A stretch of 64,000 nt of DNA from JBKDZP01 sp047971315 (GCA_047971315.1 JBKDZP010000008.1:62001-126000); one strand, 5' to 3'; shown: positions 9,738-18,703, counted from the first letter of the stretch. The notes: generated by a model from the letters alone, not told the origin. A program made the numbers and translations.

Positions 9738-11426
9738 TTAATTAGATACAAATGTATCGGTTGCCACACTACCAATAGTAATAGTTCCAGCACCTCCTGC
9801 TCCACCATTTGCACTTTCTCCTGATCTTGTTGCAGTACCACCTGCTCCAGCAGATGCTGTAATTGTACCAGTAGTAATACTATTAAAATAAAATATATTT
9901 ACAGAACCACCGCCTGAACCTCCGCCGCCAGTACGATAAGCATTACCGCCAGCTGTACCATTTGAAGATATTGTCCCAGCGTTAATAATATTTGTGGCAC
10001 TTATAATAACTAAACCACCAGTCCCAGCACCACCAGTTGAACCTCCGTTTGCTCCAGCTCCTCCAGGATTTCCTGAGCCACCACCGCAACTCCAAGAATA
10101 AATTGAATTACCTTTTCCAATTCCTCCAGCTCCACCATTTGATGATCCAGAACCAGCCGTTGCACCATAGTAAGCTCCTCCACCTCCAGTTCCACCAGAA
10201 TATGATGTTCCAGCCGCTCCTGCTCCTGATGTAGTTGATTTACTAGCAGCGATAGTTCCTCCAGAACCCCCGCCTCCAGTACCTCTTAAAGTTCCAGCGA
10301 CACCTGCATTTCCTACATATTTAGTTGAAATCGAACCAGAACCAGTCCTTGCTGCTGCACCATTACTTCCAATAGCAGGTATATATTCATATGTTTCATT
10401 TTCATTTTGCCACAAATATACAACTTCTCCTACTGCTTTTGCTCCTTTACCAGTACCAGTTATAGTACCTTTATTAGTAATAGTACCTGTAACATATAAT
10501 AAAAAACCTTTAGAACCACCATAACTTCCACTATATGAAGTGACTGTCACACCTTGATTTATAGTTAAATCACCATTTACTTTTACAACAATCATATTAT
10601 TAGCATCTGTACTAGCAGTACCAACATCTGCATCATTACCAAATGTCATATTTGTAGTCCAAATTTGATCACTATCGTATACATAATAATGTATCGAATA
10701 ATCTTTTTCATTAATTGTTAAAGTTTGAAATGAATCATTTTGATAAGTTGCCTTTTTTATTTTATATATTAAACTATCATTTTTTGAAATAACGCTTAAA
10801 TTAAAATTTTTATTATACTTACCTGATGTTACACTTATAGTTATAGTACCTTCTTTTTTTGTAGTTATTAATCCAGTATCATCTACTTCAGCTACTGTTT
10901 CATCACTACTTTCATAAATAACAGTCCCATTTGATGGTTCAACTGTCACATTTATTTTATGTGTTTCTTCAACAGATAATATATCAAGTTCTTCTACTTC
11001 TAATGATGTAACAACAACAAATTCACAATAATTATTGTCTGATTGTGTCACTTCTAAACCATCATAATATATATTAATTCCATTTATACAAAATCCTGCA
11101 TTTTTAATTTTACCATTTTCAAATTGAACAGTTAAAAATGTTGCCTCTTCCCCTTTTATTTTAATTTTAGATATTTCTATATCATCATCTGGGTCTCCAG
11201 ATGTAATATTATCATCACTTGGAATAACAAATTTTTCTGTTGCTAAATCAGCTAGTACTATTGAATTATTAATTGAATTAATATATCCATATCCTGAATC
11301 AATAGCAGCACCAATTTTTGCTTTTTGAATAACTCCTAAAATTACTGGAGTTGCAATTAATATAATTATCGCTAAAATAACTATTACTGCCAATAATTCT
11401 ATTAATGTAAAACCATACTTTTTCAA
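9738..11426 (-). CDS. Prepilin-like surface protein with Ig-like (Big_2) domain and glycine-rich C-terminal region
   Basis: The product begins MKKYGFTLIELLAVIVILAII, a textbook type IV prepilin N-terminus (cleavage after G, GFTLIELL) that a prepilin peptidase would process. It is far longer (562 residues) than a pilin. The order is pilin helix (1-50), a short globular part, a bacterial Ig-like Big_2 domain (about residues 145-215, with ESSDETVAEVDDTGLITTKKEG), a mixed segment, then about 250 residues extremely rich in Gly, Ala, Ser and Thr with many GGAG, GGGG and GTG runs. It is probably anchored by the uncleaved helix and exposed at the surface. The start chosen is the TTG at 11424-11426, 6-7 nt after AGAGGTG; the in-frame GTG at 11435 is inside that site. 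Function unknown; an adhesin or structural role is inference. Confidence 0.8.
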   Translation of the reverse strand: MKKYGFTLIELLAVIVILAIIILIATPVILGVIQKAKIGAAIDSGYGYINSINNSIVLADLATEKFVIPSDDNITSGDPDDDIEISKIKIKGEEATFLTVQFENGKIKNAGFCINGINIYYDGLEVTQSDNNYCEFVVVTSLEVEELDILSVEETHKINVTVEPSNGTVIYESSDETVAEVDDTGLITTKKEGTITISVTSGKYNKNFNLSVISKNDSLIYKIKKATYQNDSFQTLTINEKDYSIHYYVYDSDQIWTTNMTFGNDADVGTASTDANNMIVVKVNGDLTINQGVTVTSYSGSYGGSKGFLLYVTGTITNKGTITGTGKGAKAVGEVVYLWQNENETYEYIPAIGSNGAAARTGSGSISTKYVGNAGVAGTLRGTGGGGSGGTIAASKSTTSGAGAAGTSYSGGTGGGGAYYGATAGSGSSNGGAGGIGKGNSIYSWSCGGGSGNPGGAGANGGSTGGAGTGGLVIISATNIINAGTISSNGTAGGNAYRTGGGGSGGGSVNIFYFNSITTGTITASAGAGGTATRSGESANGGAGGAGTITIGSVATDTFVSN

Positions 11427-11494
11427 AATCTTCACCTCTAGTTTAATTTTACCATATTATGTAATTAGTTTCAATCTTTTAAAATTTGATATTT

Positions 11495-12418
11495 TTAATT
11501 TTTAAAATCTATTTTAGTTATCAGTTTATTGCCTCTAAATATCATATAAATTGCTAGAAGAATAACTAATATAGACACTACACTACCTGTTATCATATTC
11601 ATCTGCATATTAGATGTATTTCTCGTTCCAAAAACATATAACATTGCTGTTTGAAGAGTAAAAACTGACATAATAGAACCTACTAAATTCAAATTTTTTG
11701 CAGCTAATAAAATTTGATTATCAACTTTTCTAAAACGATATACTTCTATAATCGCACTTATAGTAATATAAAATGTAAAAATAGCTGATGCATATATTAA
11801 AAGCCCAGAATATACATATGTTTCATTTTTATAAATCATTTGAATTATCATACCAATCATTGAAATATTTAATATAAGTATCATTATCCCTGTATTTTTA
11901 TATGTTTTATATTGTGTTAATCTTTTATCAATACCTTCTTTACTTAAATTATAATTTTTTATTAAAATAAATCTGATAAATGAAAAAATTAAATAATAAA
12001 TTCCAATAGCAATAAACCATTTAGATTTTACTGAATATCCTGTAATTATTCTAAATAATGCATAAATTAAATTTATAAATAATCCAGAATATAAAGATAC
12101 TAAAACACGGTAATATTTATCTTCCCAATATCTTTTGGTGTATATATTTTTAAACATTAATTTTTTAAATATTTTAATAATTTTTAAATTTTCATTACTA
12201 ATATAATAAATATAATTATTTCTAATTTTTGGTAAAGATATACACAATACTATTAAAGCATAAAAAGATAAGATATATGAAATATATGATAAAATACTTT
12301 CAATTTTTAAATTGTTTAAAGAATATATTACAAGAGGAAATGAAATAAAACAAATCAAAAATACATATTTAAGTGGTAAAACAAATATCTTATTTATTAC
12401 TTTTTTATAATGTTTCAT
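11495..12418 (-). CDS. Polytopic membrane protein of unknown function
   Basis: The product has 307 residues and about eight hydrophobic helices separated by short basic loops, with no extracellular domain and no recognised motif. I do not recognise the family. An in-frame ATG lies 24 bases upstream, but GGAGG is placed 5 nt before the ATG at 12416-12418 (MKHYKKVINK), which decides the start. It is 68 nt upstream of the glycine-rich pilin-like gene on the same strand and may be co-transcribed with it. A role as transporter or sensor cannot be argued from the sequence. Confidence 0.7.
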   Translation of the reverse strand: MKHYKKVINKIFVLPLKYVFLICFISFPLVIYSLNNLKIESILSYISYILSFYALIVLCISLPKIRNNYIYYISNENLKIIKIFKKLMFKNIYTKRYWEDKYYRVLVSLYSGLFINLIYALFRIITGYSVKSKWFIAIGIYYLIFSFIRFILIKNYNLSKEGIDKRLTQYKTYKNTGIMILILNISMIGMIIQMIYKNETYVYSGLLIYASAIFTFYITISAIIEVYRFRKVDNQILLAAKNLNLVGSIMSVFTLQTAMLYVFGTRNTSNMQMNMITGSVVSILVILLAIYMIFRGNKLITKIDFKN

Positions 12419-12616
12419 ATCAACCTCCATACAAATTATCATAAAATTTTTTTAATCTATTTTCTAATTAAACTTAACATAATATTTAAAATCATTTTTA
12501 TTATTAGCATAAAATGTTTTTTAAATATCTCGTGCTTTAATATCTTAAAGTTGACAAATACAATATCTATTATCATCATTTTATTTTACTTAATTTAAAT
12601 TAAAGTAAAAGGGTAA

Positions 12617-12658
12617 GACTAAAATTTTAATGATTTTTGCAGCCATCAAATTTTAGTC
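12617..12658 (-). terminator. Stem-loop spanning the stop codon of the decayed pilin-like gene
   Basis: An inverted repeat (GACTAAAATTT at 12617-12627 and its complement at 12648-12658) encloses about 20 nt. On the minus strand the first arm contains the TAA stop (12653-12655). After the hairpin the sequence is CTTACCC, without a clean T run, so it is a weak terminator by rule. An alternative reading as a retrohoming-type hairpin is given under findings. Confidence 0.4.
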
Positions 12659-13483
12659 TACGGCCAGAACTAGGCGGGAACCAACGCCAGCGCCCGCAGC
12701 TCCTATGCCCCTACCGAAGTAGAACTGACTTGCAAGAACTCCATTGTAGTAATAGCCGCCTCGAAGGAACCAAGGGCCAGAAGAGTCAACGAAGTACGAA
12801 TAGTCAGCATACCAGCTGTTATGATATCTATTACTTCCATCTCCATCGGCATATCTATAAAATGGTCCCATTTCTCCGGTTGCATCACCTAAGATTCTAT
12901 ATATGTTGTAGATGGTGAATCTATTAATATTACAGCATTTGCCATACTTTACTTGTATAGTTATACCATTCTGTATTAGTATCTGCATATGTTACATCAT
13001 CGTTATCTGCTATTGTTACTGGTAACATATTTGTACCTAATACATGGTCTGCCCCATTTGGTATACTATTTACATATGTCATATCATCACAATTTGTTTA
13101 TACTACTTCTGCCTTTTTACCATCATAACTAATTTTATAATTATTAATACACAATGTAACACTACTAACTGCTCCATTCGAAGATTTTGTTACATTACCT
13201 TTTGTTGGTCATCTCCTTTAAATGATACTGTATCATTTAATTCAGTTGCATCGTAATTACCAAATAATAATTCATTATTACTATCTAACTGTGAAACCAT
13301 TGCATACTTTACTATTGCATCTACATATCCTAGTGTACTTGATTCTGCTGCTCCTTGTTTAGCAGTTTCTATTACTCCTAAAATCATTGGGTTTGAAATT
13401 AATGCTATTACTGCAAGTATTACTATAACAGTTAATAACTCTATTAATGTAAAACCTTGTTGTTTAAAATTTGAATACTTTAT
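12653..13483 (-). pseudogene. Decayed prepilin-like gene with intact lectin-like C-terminal segment
   Basis: Read on the minus strand from 13483, the sequence gives a GFTLIELLTVIVILAV-type prepilin start (KYSNFKQQGFTLIELL), then a pilin-like body. The start codon is ATA, although a GGAG site is correctly placed before it, so the original ATG seems mutated. Lesions follow: a one-base loss near 13195 (after KGDDQ), an in-frame TAA near 13100, a one-base loss near 12945 (in what should read W-A-N-A-V) and another near 12890. From 12890 to the stop at 12653 the frame is undamaged and encodes GDATGEMGPFYRYADGDG, then WFLRGGYYYNG and FGRGIGAAGAGVGSRLVLA, a pattern like C-type-lectin/FGE-fold ends of diversified surface proteins. 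The last 140 bp are conspicuously G+C-rich. Confidence 0.75.
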
Positions 13484-13821
13484 ATTACTACTCCAATCTT
13501 TATAAGATTATAATCTATTTTCATCAATATTTCAATATCATTTCTTCACTTATTAGTGTTTTTGTAATTGTACTCATTCAATTCTACTTTATATGAAAAA
13601 TGCTATTTATATAATTGCTTCTATTGAATAAAATATACTTACTATTTATTTTTACAATAACTATATTATTATTTTAGTTAAAAATGATTTAGACAAAACA
13701 AGAAGAAAATCATGCTATAAATCCAATTCAAACATTGTAAAATAAAGATATTGAAAATATACCCATTTAAAAATGAGAATAATTTTAATAAAGAAAATAT
13801 TGAATTATATAAAATTATTGC
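13484..13821. other. A+T-rich intergenic stretch, no gene seen
   Basis: Between the decayed pilin-like gene and the terminator of the cadherin-like gene. No reading frame with a ribosome binding site and no RNA gene was recognised. It may hold the former promoter of the decayed gene. Confidence 0.5.
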
Positions 13822-13847
13822 AAAAAAAGAGTTCTTTTTGAACTCCC
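13822..13847 (-). terminator. Intrinsic terminator after the cadherin-like gene
   Basis: Minus strand GAGTTC-AAAAA-GAACTC followed by seven T. It lies about 80 nt past the stop of the upstream gene on the minus strand (13925). Confidence 0.8.
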
Positions 13848-13924
13848 CATACTATTGATTTTTCTTTGTTTTAACATAACCAATACTATTTAATAAAGTT
13901 TATTTTTTTTAAAATTCTTAATTA

Positions 13925-15193
13925 CTACTCTTTATCTTCTTTTAATACATGTTTTCCAACTGGTTTACTTTTACGTTTATTAATAATCTCTTTAATTATA
14001 ATAATAATATATCCTAAAAATAATGCAATTGCTATTGAAGATATTATTATAATATATTTAAAATAATTATCATTTAATATATTTAAAGATTCTAAATCAT
14101 TAGAATTATAAATTTGAACAGTTCCTTCTGTAGGTTCAAACATATACCAATTTGTTAATCCTGTATCTAAATTCATTGCATAAAACAAAGCATATTTATC
14201 AGTTTCATTTTTCTTATAACCAATTAAAGTTAAATCACCATAACTTATATTAACTTTATTATATCCTTCAATTAAATTTTTATTTTCTACTTTCAATGTT
14301 TGTAATCTTATTTTATTAAAAGAAGCTTCTTGATATAAAGTATATTCACCATTATCATAAATATATAATTTTTGATTTCCATCACTATCTTTTAATCCTA
14401 CTAAAGTATATTTTGTAATATCAGAAATATATGATGGGACTTCTACATCATTAATCGTTAATGTTGATTCACTATAATTTTCTGGAGCAATTAATTTGCT
14501 TCTTTTTCTAATAATTGTATAACTTTTTTTATCTATTTCTACTGTAATTGGGTCATATTCAGTAACTGTAACCTTTAAATTATAAGTTCTAGTTTCACCA
14601 TTTTCAGCTGTAACTACAACATCAACAGAATTTTCACCATCGCTTACATTTCTCTCACCTAAGCCAAATATTGTAGCGCCAGAATCACTAGCAGTACCTG
14701 TAACATTTATTGTAGTTGTATCTGGATTTAAAGAAACAGTATAATTTAATGTATCAGCATTAAATTCTGGACTTAAACTAACACCATCAATTCCTAATGA
14801 TGATAAAGCATTATTTGAAGATAATACAACAACCTTTTTTTCAATTACACTAATCGTAATTGTTTTTGTAGTTGAATATACATTTCCAGAATAATCTGCA
14901 GCATCAATTGGTTTTACTGTTATTGTAGCAGTCCCAACTGAGTTTGCCTGAAAAGTAAAAGTGACAGTATTTTCAATCCAACTACTAGATGATCCACCAG
15001 ATAAAATTGATGTATTTGAACTAGTAATTGAAAACTTTCCGGCTACATCTGGAGCTTTAACTGTAACTACAACTGTAGCTCCAACATATACTGAAGTTGC
15101 ATTAGAACTAATAGTTACAGTACCAGCTGATACATTTGTTATCCCAAAAAGAAATATAAATAAACTTATAAAAATTACTAATGTTTTTTTCAT
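13925..15193 (-). CDS. Secreted, membrane-anchored protein with cadherin-like beta-sandwich domain
   Basis: The 422-residue protein has a signal peptide (MKKTLVIFISLFIFLFGITNVSA), a first beta-rich Ser/Thr domain (about 25-115), and a cadherin-like beta-sandwich domain of the PF12733 type (about 128-210; LSSLGIDGVSLSPEFNADTL, then TAENGETRTYNLKVTV). A beta-rich region follows, then a C-terminal membrane helix (about 378-400) and a basic tail. It is therefore displayed outside the cell. Its Shine-Dalgarno site overlaps the stop codon of the glucosaminidase/dockerin gene upstream, so the two form one operon. It may help localise or anchor that enzyme at the wall, which is inference. The ligand is unknown. 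Confidence 0.85.
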   Translation of the reverse strand: MKKTLVIFISLFIFLFGITNVSAGTVTISSNATSVYVGATVVVTVKAPDVAGKFSITSSNTSILSGGSSSSWIENTVTFTFQANSVGTATITVKPIDAADYSGNVYSTTKTITISVIEKKVVVLSSNNALSSLGIDGVSLSPEFNADTLNYTVSLNPDTTTINVTGTASDSGATIFGLGERNVSDGENSVDVVVTAENGETRTYNLKVTVTEYDPITVEIDKKSYTIIRKRSKLIAPENYSESTLTINDVEVPSYISDITKYTLVGLKDSDGNQKLYIYDNGEYTLYQEASFNKIRLQTLKVENKNLIEGYNKVNISYGDLTLIGYKKNETDKYALFYAMNLDTGLTNWYMFEPTEGTVQIYNSNDLESLNILNDNYFKYIIIISSIAIALFLGYIIIIIKEIINKRKSKPVGKHVLKEDKE

Positions 15194-15203
15194 ATTTTTT
15201 CTC

Positions 15204-17054
15204 CTAACCCATTATTTTATTTTTTATATTAACATAGTCAAGTGCTGTAATAGAACCATCACTATTAGAATCTGCTGCTTGACTATAAGATCCTGTTAAT
15301 AAACCATTATTCATTATATGATTTTTTATTTGAACATAATCAACTGCTGATATTGTTCCATCACCATTTACATCTCCAGCAATTACAATTCTAAAAGTTT
15401 GGTCAATAGTTCCATTTGATATTTTAATAATATCCCCTGTTCCTAATTTTTCAGAACCTGTTATAGTTTTTGTTTCACTACTAGTTGTAGTTGAGATAGT
15501 AACAGTTACATTATTATTTACACTTTGAATATTTGCAATTATTGCTTGAGCTGTTGTTCCTAAATTAACACCGGTAAAATAACTACCCGTAGATTTATAC
15601 CCAGAACTTGTAATTATCTCAGCAATTGATTTATTATTTTCCTCTATTTGATTTGCATCTTCTAGTTCATCAATTGAATCTTGATCAACATTAGTTGGTA
15701 ATTGATAAGCACTATCTCCCATATTGTTGTAAACTGGAATTACAAAATTAATCGGTTGATCCAGTAAACCATCAATAGTTTTATAAGAAGTCCATGTACT
15801 TTTTCCTTCAGTATATGGTGCTTGAATATTTGTCATGTATTGATGATTATAGTTTCCATTATAATTTACTACATCAAATTTTTGAAAATATAAAGTATTT
15901 TGTTTAACATTAATATATCCAGTTGCGATTAAATGTGAACCATTTAATATAGATCCTTCAGCTGTAGTCCATGGACGATTAAAAGATGATGAAACTTGAA
16001 CACCTTCAGAATTTAACCCAGCAGCATATTGAAGTGCACAAGATATTGGATTAGCACAAGATGAATACGCACCAATATTAAAAAAATTATAATAAACTAT
16101 ATCATTGATATATCCGCTTCCATTAGCTGAATTACTTAATTTTCCATCTGATTTAACAACTTCAAGTCTAGATCTAGCTGCCAGAAATACTGGACTTACA
16201 TTATTTTGTGTACCATCATATCCTATAAATGTTGCTGCTTCAATATACGTTTTCGCATATTGTAATAAATCTGTATTAGCAAAAATGGACTTAACTACAT
16301 CAATTGTTTGATAAGTAGAATTATATCCTAGATTTTCAAATTGAAAAATACCAATTTCATTTAAAAAATTTCTTGGATCCATATAGTATGCTATTGTACT
16401 TGAATTAGCTGCATACCAACCACCTGATTCTTGTTGTATAAAAGAACTAGTCGTTGTATCATATGTTTTATCTGAAACTAATAAATATTTTGCATCAGTA
16501 GATTGAATATAACTTAAACCTAAATTACTTTCTGCAGTTACTGCAGTATTAAAATCTATATTAGTATTATAAGCTGTAAAAGTCCAATTTGGGTGAATTG
16601 TTTTTAAAAAAGCTAAATCTTCCCAATAACTTGTAGGAAAATCTTTAAATTCAGTAGCATATTGACTTGTATCAACTTCTACTTGAATATTGTCATAGCA
16701 AACATATCCAGAATATGTTGAACCGCTACTTGTAGTTGCTGAAACCTTATAATATCCTTTACTACAACTAGCTGTTGTAGATGCGATTAATTTATCTGTA
16801 TCTACTATATATACTATTTCTCCAACATCTAAGCAGTGTAAGTAACCTGGGGCTCCATATACACTACTCCAAATTCCTGATACTTTTTCTTTACAACTAT
16901 TAGCAGTTAAATTTGCTGCACTAGCAAATAATACATCATTTCCCGTTGCATATCCCTTAACATTAGTAGCAGCTTTTACCTTAATTGAAGGCATAAAGCA
17001 AACTACAATTACTATAATTGCTATTAAATTTTTATTTTTTAATAATTGATTCAT
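15204..17054 (-). CDS. Secreted endo-beta-N-acetylglucosaminidase-like peptidoglycan hydrolase with C-terminal dockerin
   Basis: The 616-residue protein has an N-terminal signal segment ending in VKA-ATN, an SH3-like Cys-containing domain (about 30-130), and a glucosaminidase (GH73/LytD-like) domain from about 145 to 350. The latter is marked by ETYP-like family landmarks such as QESGGWYAANSSTIAYYMDPRNFLNE and IFQFENLGYN, and YYNFFNIGAY further on. A Ser/Thr-rich stretch leads to a dockerin type I pair of calcium loops, GDVNGDGTISAVDY and ADSNSDGSITALDY, at the very C-terminus. It would cut the glycan strands of the wall and could dock to a cohesin. The upstream ATG (17061-17063) abuts the GGAG, so the ATG at 17052-17054 is chosen. 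It is followed directly by the cadherin-like gene. Confidence 0.85.
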   Translation of the reverse strand: MNQLLKNKNLIAIIVIVVCFMPSIKVKAATNVKGYATGNDVLFASAANLTANSCKEKVSGIWSSVYGAPGYLHCLDVGEIVYIVDTDKLIASTTASCSKGYYKVSATTSSGSTYSGYVCYDNIQVEVDTSQYATEFKDFPTSYWEDLAFLKTIHPNWTFTAYNTNIDFNTAVTAESNLGLSYIQSTDAKYLLVSDKTYDTTTSSFIQQESGGWYAANSSTIAYYMDPRNFLNEIGIFQFENLGYNSTYQTIDVVKSIFANTDLLQYAKTYIEAATFIGYDGTQNNVSPVFLAARSRLEVVKSDGKLSNSANGSGYINDIVYYNFFNIGAYSSCANPISCALQYAAGLNSEGVQVSSSFNRPWTTAEGSILNGSHLIATGYINVKQNTLYFQKFDVVNYNGNYNHQYMTNIQAPYTEGKSTWTSYKTIDGLLDQPINFVIPVYNNMGDSAYQLPTNVDQDSIDELEDANQIEENNKSIAEIITSSGYKSTGSYFTGVNLGTTAQAIIANIQSVNNNVTVTISTTTSSETKTITGSEKLGTGDIIKISNGTIDQTFRIVIAGDVNGDGTISAVDYVQIKNHIMNNGLLTGSYSQAADSNSDGSITALDYVNIKNKIMG

Positions 17055-17090
17055 TTTATGCATCTCCTTTTAATTTTATTATTACAAATA

Positions 17091-17097
17091 CATTATA
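17091..17097 (-). promoter_or_regulatory. Predicted -10 element upstream of the glucosaminidase gene
   Basis: Minus strand TGG-TATAAT, an extended -10, about 38 nt before the start codon. A good -35 hexamer is not evident at the proper distance. Confidence 0.45.
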
Positions 17098-17153
17098 CCA
17101 AATTTATGGTCTTTCGTATATATAATTATATCAATGTATGTCGATTTTTGTAA

Positions 17154-17186
17154 AGAAAAAACACTTGTAATTTTTACCAGTGTTTT
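17154..17186 (-). terminator. Intrinsic terminator overlapping the stop of the hybrid kinase gene
   Basis: Minus strand AAAACACTGGTAA-AAA-TTACAAGTGTTTTTT, a long stem with one mismatch and a T run. The stem includes the TAA of the kinase gene (17185). Confidence 0.8.
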
Positions 17187-18519
17187 AATTAATATAACTA
17201 TTTTCATTCATAAAATTAACATATGAAATCGAATTATTATAAATAATTTGTTCATTATTTAAAAATTGGTTTAAGATACGATTTAGCTCTAATTTATTAA
17301 CTGGTTTTGCTAAATATTCATTAAATCCAACTGATAAATAATATTTTCTCATTTCAGGTAATGCATTAGCTGTTAAGGCAACTACAGGAGTTTTAAAATT
17401 AGGTATTGCTTTTAATTTTTTAAAAGTTTCTACCCCTGTAAGATTAGGCATCATATCATCCATAAATATTAAATCATAAGTTTTACCAATATTAATATTT
17501 TCTAAACAATCTATCCCACTTGTTACTGCTTCAACTTCATAATTGGAAGTTTTTAAAAGATTAGATACTACTTTTATATTAATATAATTATCATCTACTA
17601 TTAATATTTTCTTTTTATTAATTGTATTTACCAAATTATTTAATTCTTCTATATTATATTTTTGATCAATTGCAATAGTAAATTTAGAACCTTTTCCAAA
17701 TACGCTTTGCACTACTACTTTACCACCCATTAATTCAAGTAAATGTTTTGTAATAGCTAGTCCAAGTCCTGTTCCAGATGTTGTTGTATTGTAATCTTCT
17801 TCGGCTCTTGTAAACTTTTCAAATAAATGGTTAATATCATCTGTTTTAATACCTTTTCCAGAATCTTCTACTGATATGACTAAACGACATACATCTTTTT
17901 TTGTAAATGAATCAACTTTCAAAATTATAAATCCTTTTTCTGTATATTTAATTGCATTATCCAAAACATGCATAATTACTTTCTTTATATTTTCAATATC
18001 TCCATTTAATAATTTTGGAATATCTGATGAAATATAAGTTTTAAAGTCTATTTCTTTATTTATTATTTTTTTATTTACTGATTCTTTAATACTATCAAAT
18101 AAATAAACTGTTTCATAGTTTGAATTAGAAATTGTAACTTTACCATCTTCAATTTGTGATATATCAAATACACCATTTACGATTTCAAGTAATGTGTTAG
18201 AAGCTGTAATTACTTCTTTTGCACTATCATATATTTCGTCAAAGTCATTCGATTCTTTTATAATTTCAGAAAATCCTACTATCGCATTTAATGGTGTTCT
18301 AATTTCATGTGATATACTAGATAAAAAGTCACTTTTATTACGATCTGTTTTATCTAATTTTATTTTAGTTTCTTTTAATTCTTCGTTTAATTTTTTATTA
18401 TTTTTATTTATTATTACATATAAGATACCAAATATTATGATTTCTAAACTTAAAACAACGAATTTATTTGAAATAAAAATTGTTATAAAAGCAATAATTC
18501 CACCCAAAAAAATTATCAT
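17185..18519 (-). CDS. Hybrid sensor histidine kinase/response regulator
   Basis: This 444-residue membrane protein has two N-terminal membrane helices with almost no external loop (residues 1-36), a short coiled coil, a HisKA dimerisation domain with the phospho-accepting His71 in SHEIRTPLNAI, a HATPase domain (N-box DNAIKYTEKG, G1 DSGKGI, G2 GTGLGLAITKHLL) and a C-terminal receiver domain (about 296-415; VDDN, phospho-acceptor Asp in FMDDMMPN, the conserved Lys in LAKPVN). No output domain or HPt is attached and no cognate DNA-binding regulator lies nearby, so the target is unknown. It is transcribed alone from a near-perfect promoter. A second, larger hybrid kinase with similar receiver sequence is encoded at 44473-47259. 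Confidence 0.93.
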   Translation of the reverse strand: MIIFLGGIIAFITIFISNKFVVLSLEIIIFGILYVIINKNNKKLNEELKETKIKLDKTDRNKSDFLSSISHEIRTPLNAIVGFSEIIKESNDFDEIYDSAKEVITASNTLLEIVNGVFDISQIEDGKVTISNSNYETVYLFDSIKESVNKKIINKEIDFKTYISSDIPKLLNGDIENIKKVIMHVLDNAIKYTEKGFIILKVDSFTKKDVCRLVISVEDSGKGIKTDDINHLFEKFTRAEEDYNTTTSGTGLGLAITKHLLELMGGKVVVQSVFGKGSKFTIAIDQKYNIEELNNLVNTINKKKILIVDDNYINIKVVSNLLKTSNYEVEAVTSGIDCLENINIGKTYDLIFMDDMMPNLTGVETFKKLKAIPNFKTPVVALTANALPEMRKYYLSVGFNEYLAKPVNKLELNRILNQFLNNEQIIYNNSISYVNFMNENSYIN

Positions 18520-18548
18520 ATTTTTCCCCCTTTTTTAAGTTGTTGCTT

Positions 18549-18576
18549 ATTATACTCATTTTTTATAATTTGTCAA
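18549..18576 (-). promoter_or_regulatory. Sigma-A promoter of the hybrid kinase gene
   Basis: Minus strand TTGACA (18571-18576), 16 bp spacer, TATAAT (18549-18554), both hexamers matching consensus. The start codon is 30 nt downstream. Confidence 0.85.
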
Positions 18577-18611
18577 ATTACTATATTATATTTAAAAATT
18601 AAATTATTTCA

Positions 18612-18664
18612 TAGAAAAAGGAAAACCATAAACACTATGATTTTCCATTGTACTTTTTAAGTAC
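18612..18664 (-). ncRNA. Candidate small terminated RNA upstream of the hybrid kinase gene
   Basis: On the minus strand a perfect TATAAT (18670-18675) is followed about 7 nt later by a short stem (GTACTT-AAA-AAGTAC) and then by a 10-bp hairpin (GGAAAATCAT/ATGGTTTTCC, one mismatch) with TTTTT after it. The kinase gene downstream has its own promoter further on, so this unit of about 50 nt stands alone between two divergent genes. No -35 hexamer is convincing. It might instead be a simple transcription barrier. Confidence 0.3.
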
Positions 18665-18703
18665 ACTACATTATATGTTTTTATTTTATTTTTATCTCTT
18701 GAA

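Noticed and set aside
12703..12888. 61-codon frame MMQPEKWDHF... on minus
   Set aside because: It is an alternative frame of the decayed pilin gene; the lectin-like frame there is the meaningful one.
13190..13387. Stand-alone 65-residue protein MILGVIETAKQ...
   Set aside because: It is an internal piece of the decayed pilin gene; the ATG is the middle of the GFTLIELL helix region.
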